Shown here piece after piece: positions 1-6,890 of a DNA stretch of 38,737 nucleotides. Within the stretch, counting starts at the first letter, position 1. Every line of letters starts with the position of its first letter. This DNA is from Streptomyces phyllanthi (GTDB taxonomy: Bacteria > Actinomycetota > Actinomycetes > Streptomycetales > Streptomycetaceae), in the NCBI RefSeq assembly GCF_009377205.1, contig NZ_VJZE01000033.1:1-38737 (forward strand), read 5' to 3'. Position numbers and translations under genes: made by a program. Below the pieces are notes generated by a model. The model saw nothing but the letters and a program-made list of their open reading frames with translations. It did not search any database and had not been told where the DNA came from.

Positions 1-20
1 CTCCCCTACCGAGAACCCTG

Positions 21-713
21 ATGAACACACCCCCGACCGCACCGCCGGCGACGAACGGCACCACCCGACGACCGACGGAAGGAGAACTGGAACACCAGCG
101 GGCGGCGATCGCCGCACTCGGCCACGAACTACGGGCCCTGGTGGACGCCACCGTGCGCACCTCGGCCCCGGCGGAGGCCCTGCACCGCGTGGCGGACGGC
201 GTCCGCCGGATCACCGGGCAGCTGACCGGGCGGCGGCGCGAGCGAGCGGAGATCCCGGCCGTGGACGAGTTCCCCGGGGGGACGCGGATGTACAGCCCCG
301 TCACCGGCGCCGGCAGCCCTCTCGCCCCGCCCATGCGGGTGACGCCGGCCGACGGCGGCCTCATCGGACGGTGCACCCTCGGTTTCGCCCACGAGGGGCC
401 GCCCGGCTATGTGCACGGCGGTATGAGCGCCATGTTGCTGGACGAGTTGATGGGCCGGGCCTGCGCCGCGGCCGGCATGCCCGGCATGACGGTCTCCCTG
501 CAGGTGCGCTACCACCGGCCCGTCCCGCTGGAGACTCCCCTGAGGGTCCACGCCCGCGTCACGGGCACCGAGGGCCGCAAGATCTTCGTGGACGGCTCGA
601 TCAGCACCGAGGGGGAACCGTCCACCACCGTGGTGACCGCGGACGGCGTCTTCGTCACACCCGACCCCGACCGCACGCGTGCCTTGTTCCCGAGCCTGCG
701 CGGAACAGTGTGA
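21..713 (+). CDS. PaaI-family hotdog-fold thioesterase
   Basis: This 230-residue protein is probably a cytoplasmic acyl-CoA thioesterase of the PaaI/YbgC hotdog superfamily. The conserved core is in the C-terminal half: GYVHGGMSAMLLDELMG, with His132-Gly-Gly followed by Asp141/Glu142 on the central helix, the usual placement of the catalytic acid. After it come the strand VSLQVRYHRPVPL and the VHARVTGTEGRKIFVDGSI segment typical of the fold. The first ~90 residues are an Arg/Ala-rich extension not needed for the fold, so the protein is longer than the common 130-150-residue members. The ATG at 21 has only a weak upstream purine stretch and lies close to the window edge. It converges with the M20 peptidase gene; the 222 bp between them show nothing recognisable. 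The substrate cannot be read from the sequence. Confidence 0.85.
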   Translation: MNTPPTAPPATNGTTRRPTEGELEHQRAAIAALGHELRALVDATVRTSAPAEALHRVADGVRRITGQLTGRRRERAEIPAVDEFPGGTRMYSPVTGAGSPLAPPMRVTPADGGLIGRCTLGFAHEGPPGYVHGGMSAMLLDELMGRACAAAGMPGMTVSLQVRYHRPVPLETPLRVHARVTGTEGRKIFVDGSISTEGEPSTTVVTADGVFVTPDPDRTRALFPSLRGTV

Positions 714-935
714 GGGCCCAGGGGCCGCGGAGCGTGCGGTAGGCAAGTCGGACGCTCCTCGCCCGAGGAAACGGTGAGGCGAGTGTGCGTGCCAGGCGTC
801 GCGCGCCCGGCCGGGGATATGACACAGGCTCTGACGCGCCCGCGGCGCACTTCCGCGGTTTCAGCGCGACGGGCGGCAGTACGGCACCTCGGTGAGCGGT
901 TCGCAGGCCTCAGCGGTGGTGCTGGGGCAGTGGGC

Positions 936-2120
936 TCAGGAACAGAAGTCGGCGATGGTGCCGGTGAGGATGTCGGTGAGGCGGTTCAGCGAGTCGAGGT
1001 CGACGTACTCGGTGGCCGCGTGGGCACCGGCGCCGTCGACGCCGAAGAGCAGGCAGGGGATGCCCGCGCGGTCCAGGAGGGCGCAGTCGGTCCAGTAGGG
1101 CTCGGCGCGTACCGCGGGCGGGCGGCCGAGTGCCCGCTCGGCGTGGTGGGTGAGGGTGCGCACGATGAGTGCGTCGGGGTCGGCCTGGAAGGGCTCGCGG
1201 TGCAGGCCGCGGGTCAGCCGGTAGCGGAAGTCGGGGACCGCGGTGGTGAAGTGGTCGAGTACGGCGGTCAGTTCGCGCTCGACGCTGTCGGCGCTCTCGC
1301 CCGGGACGGTGCGGCGCTCCAGGGTGATGCGACAGTGCGCCGGGTAGGTGGAGGGCTCCTCGCCTCCGTGGATGACGGAGGCGTGCACGGTGCCGGTGCC
1401 CAGCAGGGGGTGTGCCGGGCCCCGCGCGAGGCGCTGTCCCAGTTCCTCCAGCGCGACCAGGAAGTACCCGGCCTTGGCGATGGCGTCGACACCGAGCTCG
1501 GGCCGCGAACCATGGGCCGCGCGGCCTTCGATCTCGACATCGAACCAGGCGAACCCCTTGTGGGCGAGGGTGACTTCGAGGTGGCTCGGCTCGGTGACGA
1601 TCGCCGCGTCGGCGGTGAAGGACTCCAGTACCTCCTCGGTGCCCGAGCTGCCGTGCTCCTCGTCGGCGACGCAGGCGAGGATGACGTCGCCGCGCAGGGG
1701 GCCGTGGGCGGTGGCACGGGCGGCGGCGACCATCATGGCCGCGATACCGCCCTTCATGTCGAAGGTGCCGCGGCCGTACATCCTGCCGTCGCGGACCCGC
1801 GGGTCGAGCGGGTCGCCGTCGTAGTCGGCGAGGCCGACCGTGTCGAGATGGCCGCCCAGCATGAGGGAGCGGCCGCCGCCGGTACCGCGGGCGGTCGCGA
1901 CGAGTGAGGGCCGGCCGGGGCGCCCTTCCAGGCGGTGGACCTCGAAGCCGCGGGCAGCCAGCCATTCGCCGCAGAAGTCGGCGATGGTGGTCTCGCCGGC
2001 CCCACCGCGTACGAGGTCCGGATTGACGGAGTCGATGGAGACCAGCCGGGCCAGCAGGCGGCTCGGGTCCGGGTCGAGGGGCTCGGGAGTCGCTGGAATC
2101 GAGGGGTTCTCGGGGAGCAT
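936..2120 (-). CDS. M20-family metallopeptidase/deacylase (ArgE/DapE-like)
   Basis: A 394-residue di-zinc hydrolase of the M20 (ArgE/DapE/carboxypeptidase G2) family, expected to cleave an N-acyl or peptide amide in the cytoplasm. Visible metal and catalytic motifs are GGHLDTV (His91, Asp93), GRGTFDMKGG (bridging Asp121), ADEEHGSSG (Glu154 base, Glu155) and TEPSH (Glu177). A middle dimerisation domain begins near residue 185 (KGFAWFDVEIEGRAAH). The ATG at 2120 is preferred because GGAAGG lies 5 nt upstream; the frame stays open further upstream but with non-coding-like composition. It is the last gene of a three-gene minus-strand group, 86 bp after the carbamoylase-type amidohydrolase, which suggests a shared catabolic role. 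Substrate specificity is unknown: DapE, ArgE and YgeY-like roles are all possible. Confidence 0.88.
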   Translation of the reverse strand: MLPENPSIPATPEPLDPDPSRLLARLVSIDSVNPDLVRGGAGETTIADFCGEWLAARGFEVHRLEGRPGRPSLVATARGTGGGRSLMLGGHLDTVGLADYDGDPLDPRVRDGRMYGRGTFDMKGGIAAMMVAAARATAHGPLRGDVILACVADEEHGSSGTEEVLESFTADAAIVTEPSHLEVTLAHKGFAWFDVEIEGRAAHGSRPELGVDAIAKAGYFLVALEELGQRLARGPAHPLLGTGTVHASVIHGGEEPSTYPAHCRITLERRTVPGESADSVERELTAVLDHFTTAVPDFRYRLTRGLHREPFQADPDALIVRTLTHHAERALGRPPAVRAEPYWTDCALLDRAGIPCLLFGVDGAGAHAATEYVDLDSLNRLTDILTGTIADFCS

Positions 2121-2206
2121 GAGGGCCTTCCGGATTGCTGATGCCGCCCCGGGAGCCGGGGCGGGACGGCGAACGCGTCTGCTGCCGGCGCCGCTGAGAG
2201 CCGTGA

Positions 2207-3478
2207 TCAGTCCTGGCCGGCCAGGCGCAGGAGGGTCGTGGCCAGGACGTCGACGCCATGGGCGCAGGCTTCGGGGGTGGAGTACTCGCGGGGGTTGTGG
2301 CTGATGCCGTCGTACTCGCCGCGTACGAAGATCATGGCGGTGGGGCAGAGCGCGGCGATCTCCTGCGCGTCGTGGCCGGCGCCGGAGAGCAGGGAGATGT
2401 GGTCCAGGCCGTGGTCGTCGGCGGCCTGTGCGATCACCTTCCGCACTCCCTCGTCGAAGGGGACGTAGGCGGTCCTGGCCATCCGCCGGGTGGTCAGCGA
2501 CAGGCCCGGCCCGCTGTTCTCGAGGTCGCGCAGGAACGCGGCGAGGGCTTCTTCGGCGCGGGCCATCGAGGCGTCGTCGGGGTTGCGCAGGTCGACCGTC
2601 AGCTCGGCGCGGGCGGGGACGATGTTGGTCAGGTCCGGGTGGACGACCAGGTGGCCGACGGTGGCGCGCAGGTCCCCGTACTCGCCGGAGTCGACCAGGG
2701 CCCGCAGGTGGACGATGATCTGCGCGGCCGCGAGTCCGGCGTCGGCGCGCAGACGGGTGGGGGTGGTGCCGGCGTGGGCGGCGCGGCCGTGGATGGTGAT
2801 CTCCTGCCAGGAGATGCCCTGGACGCCGGTGACGACGCCGATCTCGACGTCGTTCTCGGCGAGGACGGGGCCCTGTTCGATGTGGCATTCGACGTAGGCG
2901 TGCGGCGGGGCGAGACATACGTCGGTGGGGCCGTCGAAGCCGGTGCGCGTGAGTTCGCCGCCGAGGGTGAGGCCGTCGCGGTCGGTCAGGGCGTGGGCGT
3001 ACTCCAGGGTGAGGCGGCCGGCGGCTACGGCACTGCCGAGCATGTCGGTGCCGAAGCGGACGCCCTCCTCCTCGGTGAAGACGCCGACCTCGATCGGGCG
3101 GCGGGTGGTGATGCCGCGTTCGTCGAGGGTGCGGACGGCTTCGATACCGCCCAGGACGCCGAGGCAGCCGTCGAAGGCGCCCGCGGTGGCGACACTGTCG
3201 ATGTGCGAACCGGTCAGGACCGGGGCCGCGGTGGGGTCGGTGCCCTCACGGCGGCCGTAGATGTTGCCCATCCGGTCGATGCGGACGGTCAGACCGGCCT
3301 GTTCCATCCACATGATCACCTGGCGGCGGCCGACCGCGTCGGCGTCGGTCAGGGCAAGGCGGTCGACACCGCGCAGGCCGGTGCGCTCGTCGTCGTAGGC
3401 GCCGATCTCGGCGAGGTCCATCAGGGACTGCCAGAGGCGGTCGCCGTTGACGGTGATCGTGTCGGGGGTGGGCGTCAT
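2207..3478 (-). CDS. Zn-dependent amidohydrolase, N-carbamoyl-L-amino acid hydrolase / allantoate amidohydrolase type (M20 fold)
   Basis: A 423-residue enzyme of the HyuC/AllC/beta-ureidopropionase branch of the M20 fold, which hydrolyses N-carbamoyl (ureido) groups to amine, CO2 and ammonia. Signature motifs: LTGSHIDSV (His92, Asp94), GAFDGCLGVLGG (Asp103), VFTEEEGVRFG (Glu137 region), HIEQGPVLAE, the dimer-domain stretch GRAAHAGTTP, and a C-terminal SGAGHDAQ histidine. The start at 3478 is chosen because AGGAG lies 8 nt upstream and the residues before it have no family similarity. The diaminopropionate lyase-like gene ends 333 bp upstream, so this gene may have its own promoter. Its neighbours point to an amino acid carrying a ureido group rather than to general purine breakdown; no allantoinase or urease is visible. 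AllC and HyuC cannot be separated by eye. Confidence 0.88.
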   Translation of the reverse strand: MTPTPDTITVNGDRLWQSLMDLAEIGAYDDERTGLRGVDRLALTDADAVGRRQVIMWMEQAGLTVRIDRMGNIYGRREGTDPTAAPVLTGSHIDSVATAGAFDGCLGVLGGIEAVRTLDERGITTRRPIEVGVFTEEEGVRFGTDMLGSAVAAGRLTLEYAHALTDRDGLTLGGELTRTGFDGPTDVCLAPPHAYVECHIEQGPVLAENDVEIGVVTGVQGISWQEITIHGRAAHAGTTPTRLRADAGLAAAQIIVHLRALVDSGEYGDLRATVGHLVVHPDLTNIVPARAELTVDLRNPDDASMARAEEALAAFLRDLENSGPGLSLTTRRMARTAYVPFDEGVRKVIAQAADDHGLDHISLLSGAGHDAQEIAALCPTAMIFVRGEYDGISHNPREYSTPEACAHGVDVLATTLLRLAGQD

Positions 3479-3811
3479 GGACTGTCTCCTGGAGGTCATC
3501 CGAAACGGTCGGGTGGGTGGCGTGTGCGGGTCAGCCGGCTCCGGTCGCGACCGAACCGGGCCGGCCGCCACGCGCTCGCGGCAGTGGTGCATGTGCTGTG
3601 CCCGCGGCCTGTCCCGGGACCGGCCATGAGGGCGCTGCGTGACACCACCGCTGTGTCCTGGCCGGGCAGGGTCAGGTGGGAGCAGGCCGGGGCCGGCGAG
3701 CGCGGCTGCGAAGTGGGGCGGCGCGCTGACGCCCCCCTCGTGGTCCGGCCGGTCCAGTGCGGAGTGATGAAGGCGCGGTGGTTCGACGCGGGGTTTTCGG
3801 GTGTCGCGTGT
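3479..3811. other. 333-bp intergenic region, no gene recognised
   Basis: This space separates the amidohydrolase start from the diaminopropionate lyase-like stop. No reading frame here resembles a known protein. The AGGAG ribosome binding site of the amidohydrolase lies at its left end. A dedicated promoter is plausible given the length, but I could not identify convincing -35/-10 boxes. Confidence 0.5.
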
Positions 3812-4933
3812 TCAGTGATCGGCGGTGGCGTGCGGGTTGGCGGCCGGGCCCTCGGTGCTCAGCAGTACGACCACCGAGGTCGCGTCGAGCCCCAGTGCCG
3901 TACGGCACTCGTCGGTGCCCCTGCCGGTGAGCGTCGCGCGGAGACCGGCGAGCGCGGCGGCCCCGCAGGGACCCGAGGAAATCCCGAGGGCCGCGAGGCG
4001 GGCGGCCGCGCGGGCGCTGTCGCCGTCGGGGACGGCGACAGCGGCATCCAGCCCCCTGCGCAGGTAGGGCCAGGCGATGCTCGAGGGGGTGCCGCAGTTC
4101 AGCCCGGCCATGGTGGTGTCGCCGGTGGTGACGCTGACGGGTTCACCGACGGTGAGGCTTTCCAGGACGCAGGCCGCGGTCTCCGGCTCCACCGACAGCA
4201 GCGCGGGAGCCCGTCCGGTGGGACGGCTGCGGTAGTGGGTGACGACGGCCTGGGCCAGTGAACCCACTCCCACCGGTATGGAGACGAGATCAGGTCCCTC
4301 GGCCACCCCCTGTGCCGCCAGTTGCTCGTCGATCTCGGCGCAGAGGGTGGAGTAGCCCTCGACGATCCACCCCGGGATCTGTTCGTAGCCCGGCCAGGCG
4401 GTGTCCTGGACCAGGACGGCGTCCGGGACGGCAGCCGCCTCGGACGCCAGGCGCACGGCCTCGTCGTACGGCCCCGCGACCTCGGTGACCTTCGCCCGCT
4501 CGGCGGCGATGGCCGCTACGGCCCGCGGGTGCACGCCCTGCGGGACGAGGACGTGGGCGCGCTGCCCCAGCAGGCGTGCCATGCGGGCCACCGCCCGGCC
4601 GTGGTTGCCGTCGGTGGCCGTCACCAGGGTGACCGGGCCCGGCTGCCGGCCGTTCGCGGCCCGCTCGGCGAGGGTGCGGTGGACCGCCCAGGACGCGCCC
4701 AGGGCCTTGAACGCGGGCAGCCCCAGACGGCACGACTCGTCCTTGACGAAGACCCGGCCGACCCTCAACTCCTCTGCCAAGGGCGGAGTTTCGGTCAGTG
4801 AGGTGGGTGAGTAGCCGGGCAGTGCGGCGTGAAAGCCCCGTACGTCGGAGGGTGCGGGTGCACATCGCCAGGTACGGGAGCCGGGCGGCGCACACCACGG
4901 CGGCGTACGGGGAGAGGAAGCGTTCTCAGACAC
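3812..4933 (-). CDS. PLP-dependent 2,3-diaminopropionate ammonia-lyase-like enzyme
   Basis: A 373-residue fold-type II PLP enzyme resembling diaminopropionate ammonia-lyase (DpaL/YgeX), which converts 2,3-diaminopropionate to pyruvate and two ammonia. The Schiff-base lysine is Lys76 in LGLPAFKALGAS. The ATDGNHGRAVA motif carries Asp108, and VQDTAWPGYE carries Asp177; these match the two catalytic aspartates known in the E. coli enzyme (120 and 189), with the same 69-residue spacing. The phosphate-binding loop is SIPVGVGSLAQ. It is slightly shorter than E. coli YgeX (about 398). The start is a GTG at 4933 with no strong ribosome binding site, so the exact N-terminus is uncertain. It diverges from a LysR gene across a shared control region. 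Threonine dehydratase-type activity is the main alternative; the two aspartates favour the lyase. Confidence 0.85.
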   Translation of the reverse strand: MSENASSPRTPPWCAPPGSRTWRCAPAPSDVRGFHAALPGYSPTSLTETPPLAEELRVGRVFVKDESCRLGLPAFKALGASWAVHRTLAERAANGRQPGPVTLVTATDGNHGRAVARMARLLGQRAHVLVPQGVHPRAVAAIAAERAKVTEVAGPYDEAVRLASEAAAVPDAVLVQDTAWPGYEQIPGWIVEGYSTLCAEIDEQLAAQGVAEGPDLVSIPVGVGSLAQAVVTHYRSRPTGRAPALLSVEPETAACVLESLTVGEPVSVTTGDTTMAGLNCGTPSSIAWPYLRRGLDAAVAVPDGDSARAAARLAALGISSGPCGAAALAGLRATLTGRGTDECRTALGLDATSVVVLLSTEGPAANPHATADH

Positions 4934-4990
4934 ACGATCAGGGTCCGACGGCTCCCTGCGATCGGTCCAGCGAATGTTTTCGACCTATAC

Positions 4991-5009
4991 TCATCGAACA
5001 ATCCGATGA
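4991..5009. promoter_or_regulatory. LysR-type operator (T-N11-A) between the LysR and lyase genes
   Basis: An inverted repeat TCATCG-N7-CGATGA contains an ATC-N9-GAT core that fits the T-N11-A rule of LysR regulators exactly (T4994, A5006). It sits in the divergent control region, 43 bp before the LysR start and about 57 bp before the lyase start. A TATACT hexamer at 4986-4991 overlaps its left edge and could be a -10 element. It is the natural target of the adjacent LysR protein; binding is inferred, not shown. Confidence 0.6.
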
Positions 5010-5052
5010 ATGAGCCTTGTCGCTCCGCAAGGGCGAGGAGGGCGGGCTGGCG

Positions 5053-5991
5053 ATGTTCGACCTGCACCGGCTGCGTCTGCTGCGCGAACTCAAGCATCGC
5101 GGCACCCTGGCGGCTGTCGCCGCCGCCCTGTCCTATGCCCCCTCCTCCGTCTCACAGCAGCTCTCCCAGCTGGAAGCCGAAGTCGGCGTACCGCTGCTGG
5201 AACCGGTCGGACGGCGGGTGCGGCTGACCGAGCAGGCCGAGATCCTCGTCGCCCACACCGAAGCGGTCCTCGAACGCCTCGAGCGCGCGGAGGCGGACAT
5301 CGCCGCCTCCCTGACCGACCTGACCGGCACACTGCGCATCGCCTCGTTCCAGACCGCCGCCCTGTCCCTGGTCCCGACCGCGCTCAGCCTGCTACGTGAC
5401 CTGCACCCGCACCTGCGCGTCCACGTCACACACAGGGAACCGGAAAAGGCCCTGCCCGCCCTGCAGGCCCGCGACTTCGACCTGGTCCTCGCCGAGGAAT
5501 ACCCCGGCAACCCCAACCCTCGCCCCGCCGAACTCGAACAAGAGGACCTGCTCGACGACCCCCTCCACCTCGCGCTGCCACAACCGGCCGAGGACACGGA
5601 CACCGGCGGCCCCACGGCGGCACTGCGCTCACTCGCCGACCACCCCTGGGTGATGGAACCCGAGGGAACCACCGCCCGGCACTGGGCCATGACCCTGTGC
5701 CGCAACGCCGGCTTCGAACCCGACGTGCGGTTCGAGACCACCGACCTCCTGCTCCACCTCCGCCTGGTCGAGCAGAAGCACGCCGCGGCTTTCCTCCCCG
5801 ACCTCGTCTGGAACGGACAGCCCCCGACCGTCACCTTGCGGCAGCTTCCCCGCGGTCAGCGCACGCGCCGCCTCTTCACCGTCGTACGCCGCGGACGCAG
5901 CCAGCACCCGGCCATCCTGGCGTGCCGGGCCGCCCTCCACCGAGCGATCATCCTGCGTTCCCTCCGGACGTCGGCAGAGCACGGGGATTGA
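5053..5991 (+). CDS. LysR-family transcriptional regulator
   Basis: A 312-residue LysR-type regulator. The N-terminal winged helix-turn-helix is clear (FDLHRLRLLRELKHRGTL, then AAALSYAPSSVSQQLSQLE), followed by the linker helix and the LysR substrate-binding domain beginning near LTGTLRIASFQTAA. The ATG at 5053 is chosen because a GAGGAGGG stretch ends 10 nt before it and the family normally begins right at this MFDLHRLR; an upstream ATG at 5017 would add twelve residues without family similarity. It diverges from the diaminopropionate lyase-like gene and very likely controls that gene and perhaps the two amidohydrolases downstream, in response to a pathway intermediate. Confidence 0.92.
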   Translation: MFDLHRLRLLRELKHRGTLAAVAAALSYAPSSVSQQLSQLEAEVGVPLLEPVGRRVRLTEQAEILVAHTEAVLERLERAEADIAASLTDLTGTLRIASFQTAALSLVPTALSLLRDLHPHLRVHVTHREPEKALPALQARDFDLVLAEEYPGNPNPRPAELEQEDLLDDPLHLALPQPAEDTDTGGPTAALRSLADHPWVMEPEGTTARHWAMTLCRNAGFEPDVRFETTDLLLHLRLVEQKHAAAFLPDLVWNGQPPTVTLRQLPRGQRTRRLFTVVRRGRSQHPAILACRAALHRAIILRSLRTSAEHGD

Positions 5992-6147
5992 CGGCATCGC
6001 CTGCGGAGGGCCGACCCCCTGCTCGAGCGAAGCCGAGAGCTCGGCGGAGTCGGCGAGTGACAACAACGCCGCGGGGGCCCCTGCTCGAAGAGCCTGGGGG
6101 AGCGCGTGCCGGACCCCGCGACGCCGGGATGATCCAAACGACGGGGC

Positions 6148-6825
6148 CTAGCCGACCTCCACCCCCAGCAGTTCCCGGAACGCCTCGCCCCCTTCCGGGG
6201 TCACCTTCACCGCGCGCCCGGAGCCGACCCGCCGTACCCACTGTCTCTCCAGCGCTGTGGCGCACAGGGCCGCTCCCAGCGCCCCGGCCAGGTGGGGCCG
6301 GCGCTCCGTCCAGTCCAGGCAGCTGCGTACCAAGGGGCGTCGGGTGCCCGCGGGATGCTGGTAGCCCAGGGCCTCGGTCAGCCAGGCTCGGCCGGCTGGA
6401 GTGACGGCGAGTCCGCAGTCGTCGGCGACCAGGCCGCGGGTGATCACCGCGTCGGCCAGGGCCACGCCCAGCCGCCCTGCCAGATGGTCGTAGCAGGTGC
6501 GGGCCCTGGCCTCGGCGCCGAGCCGCACCGATTGGCGCAGGTTCCGCGGGCGGGGGACGCCCGGGGCGTACGAGGCGAGGGCTTCGATCAGTGCGGCTGC
6601 CTCCGGGCCGGCCAGCCGGACATACCGGTGCCGGCCCTGGCGCTCCTCCGCCAACAGCCCGCCCTTGACCAGGCGGGAGAGCTGCTCGCTGGCCGTGGAC
6701 GGCCGGACGTCGGCATGCCGGGCGAGCTCGCCCGCGGTCCAGGCGCGGCCGTCGAGCAGGGCCTGGCAGAAGGCCGCCCGGGTGGGGTCGGCGAGCAGAC
6801 CGGCGGTCTCGGCGAGCGGGGACAT
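6148..6825 (-). CDS. ArsR-type winged-helix regulator
   Basis: A 225-residue regulator with an N-terminal ArsR/SmtB-like winged helix: LLADPTRAAFCQALLDG, then WTAGELARHADVRPSTASEQLSRLVKGGLL, then the wing EERQGRHRYVRLAG. The C-terminal ~110 residues form an extra helical domain (CYDHLAGRLGVALADAV) seen in longer actinobacterial members; I see no cysteine metal site, so metal sensing is unlikely. The ATG at 6825 lacks a ribosome binding site, which would fit a leaderless mRNA. It diverges from the P450-like/PEP-mutase fusion, and a perfect palindrome lies midway between the two starts, so it probably represses both itself and that gene. Confidence 0.88.
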   Translation of the reverse strand: MSPLAETAGLLADPTRAAFCQALLDGRAWTAGELARHADVRPSTASEQLSRLVKGGLLAEERQGRHRYVRLAGPEAAALIEALASYAPGVPRPRNLRQSVRLGAEARARTCYDHLAGRLGVALADAVITRGLVADDCGLAVTPAGRAWLTEALGYQHPAGTRRPLVRSCLDWTERRPHLAGALGAALCATALERQWVRRVGSGRAVKVTPEGGEAFRELLGVEVG

Positions 6826-6845
6826 GCGGCCATGATGCCGCAGGC

Positions 6846-6869
6846 ACGGTTCGGGCTGGGCCGAACCGT
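6846..6869. promoter_or_regulatory. Perfect 9+9 bp palindromic operator
   Basis: ACGGTTCGG (6846-6854) and its exact reverse complement CCGAACCGT (6861-6869) are separated by six bases. The element is almost equidistant from the two divergent start codons, 20 and 21 bp from each, and therefore overlaps the probable core promoters of both genes. It is the obvious binding site for the flanking ArsR-type regulator. Confidence 0.65.
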
Positions 6870-6890
6870 TCCGGCCCTACCGTCGGGGCC

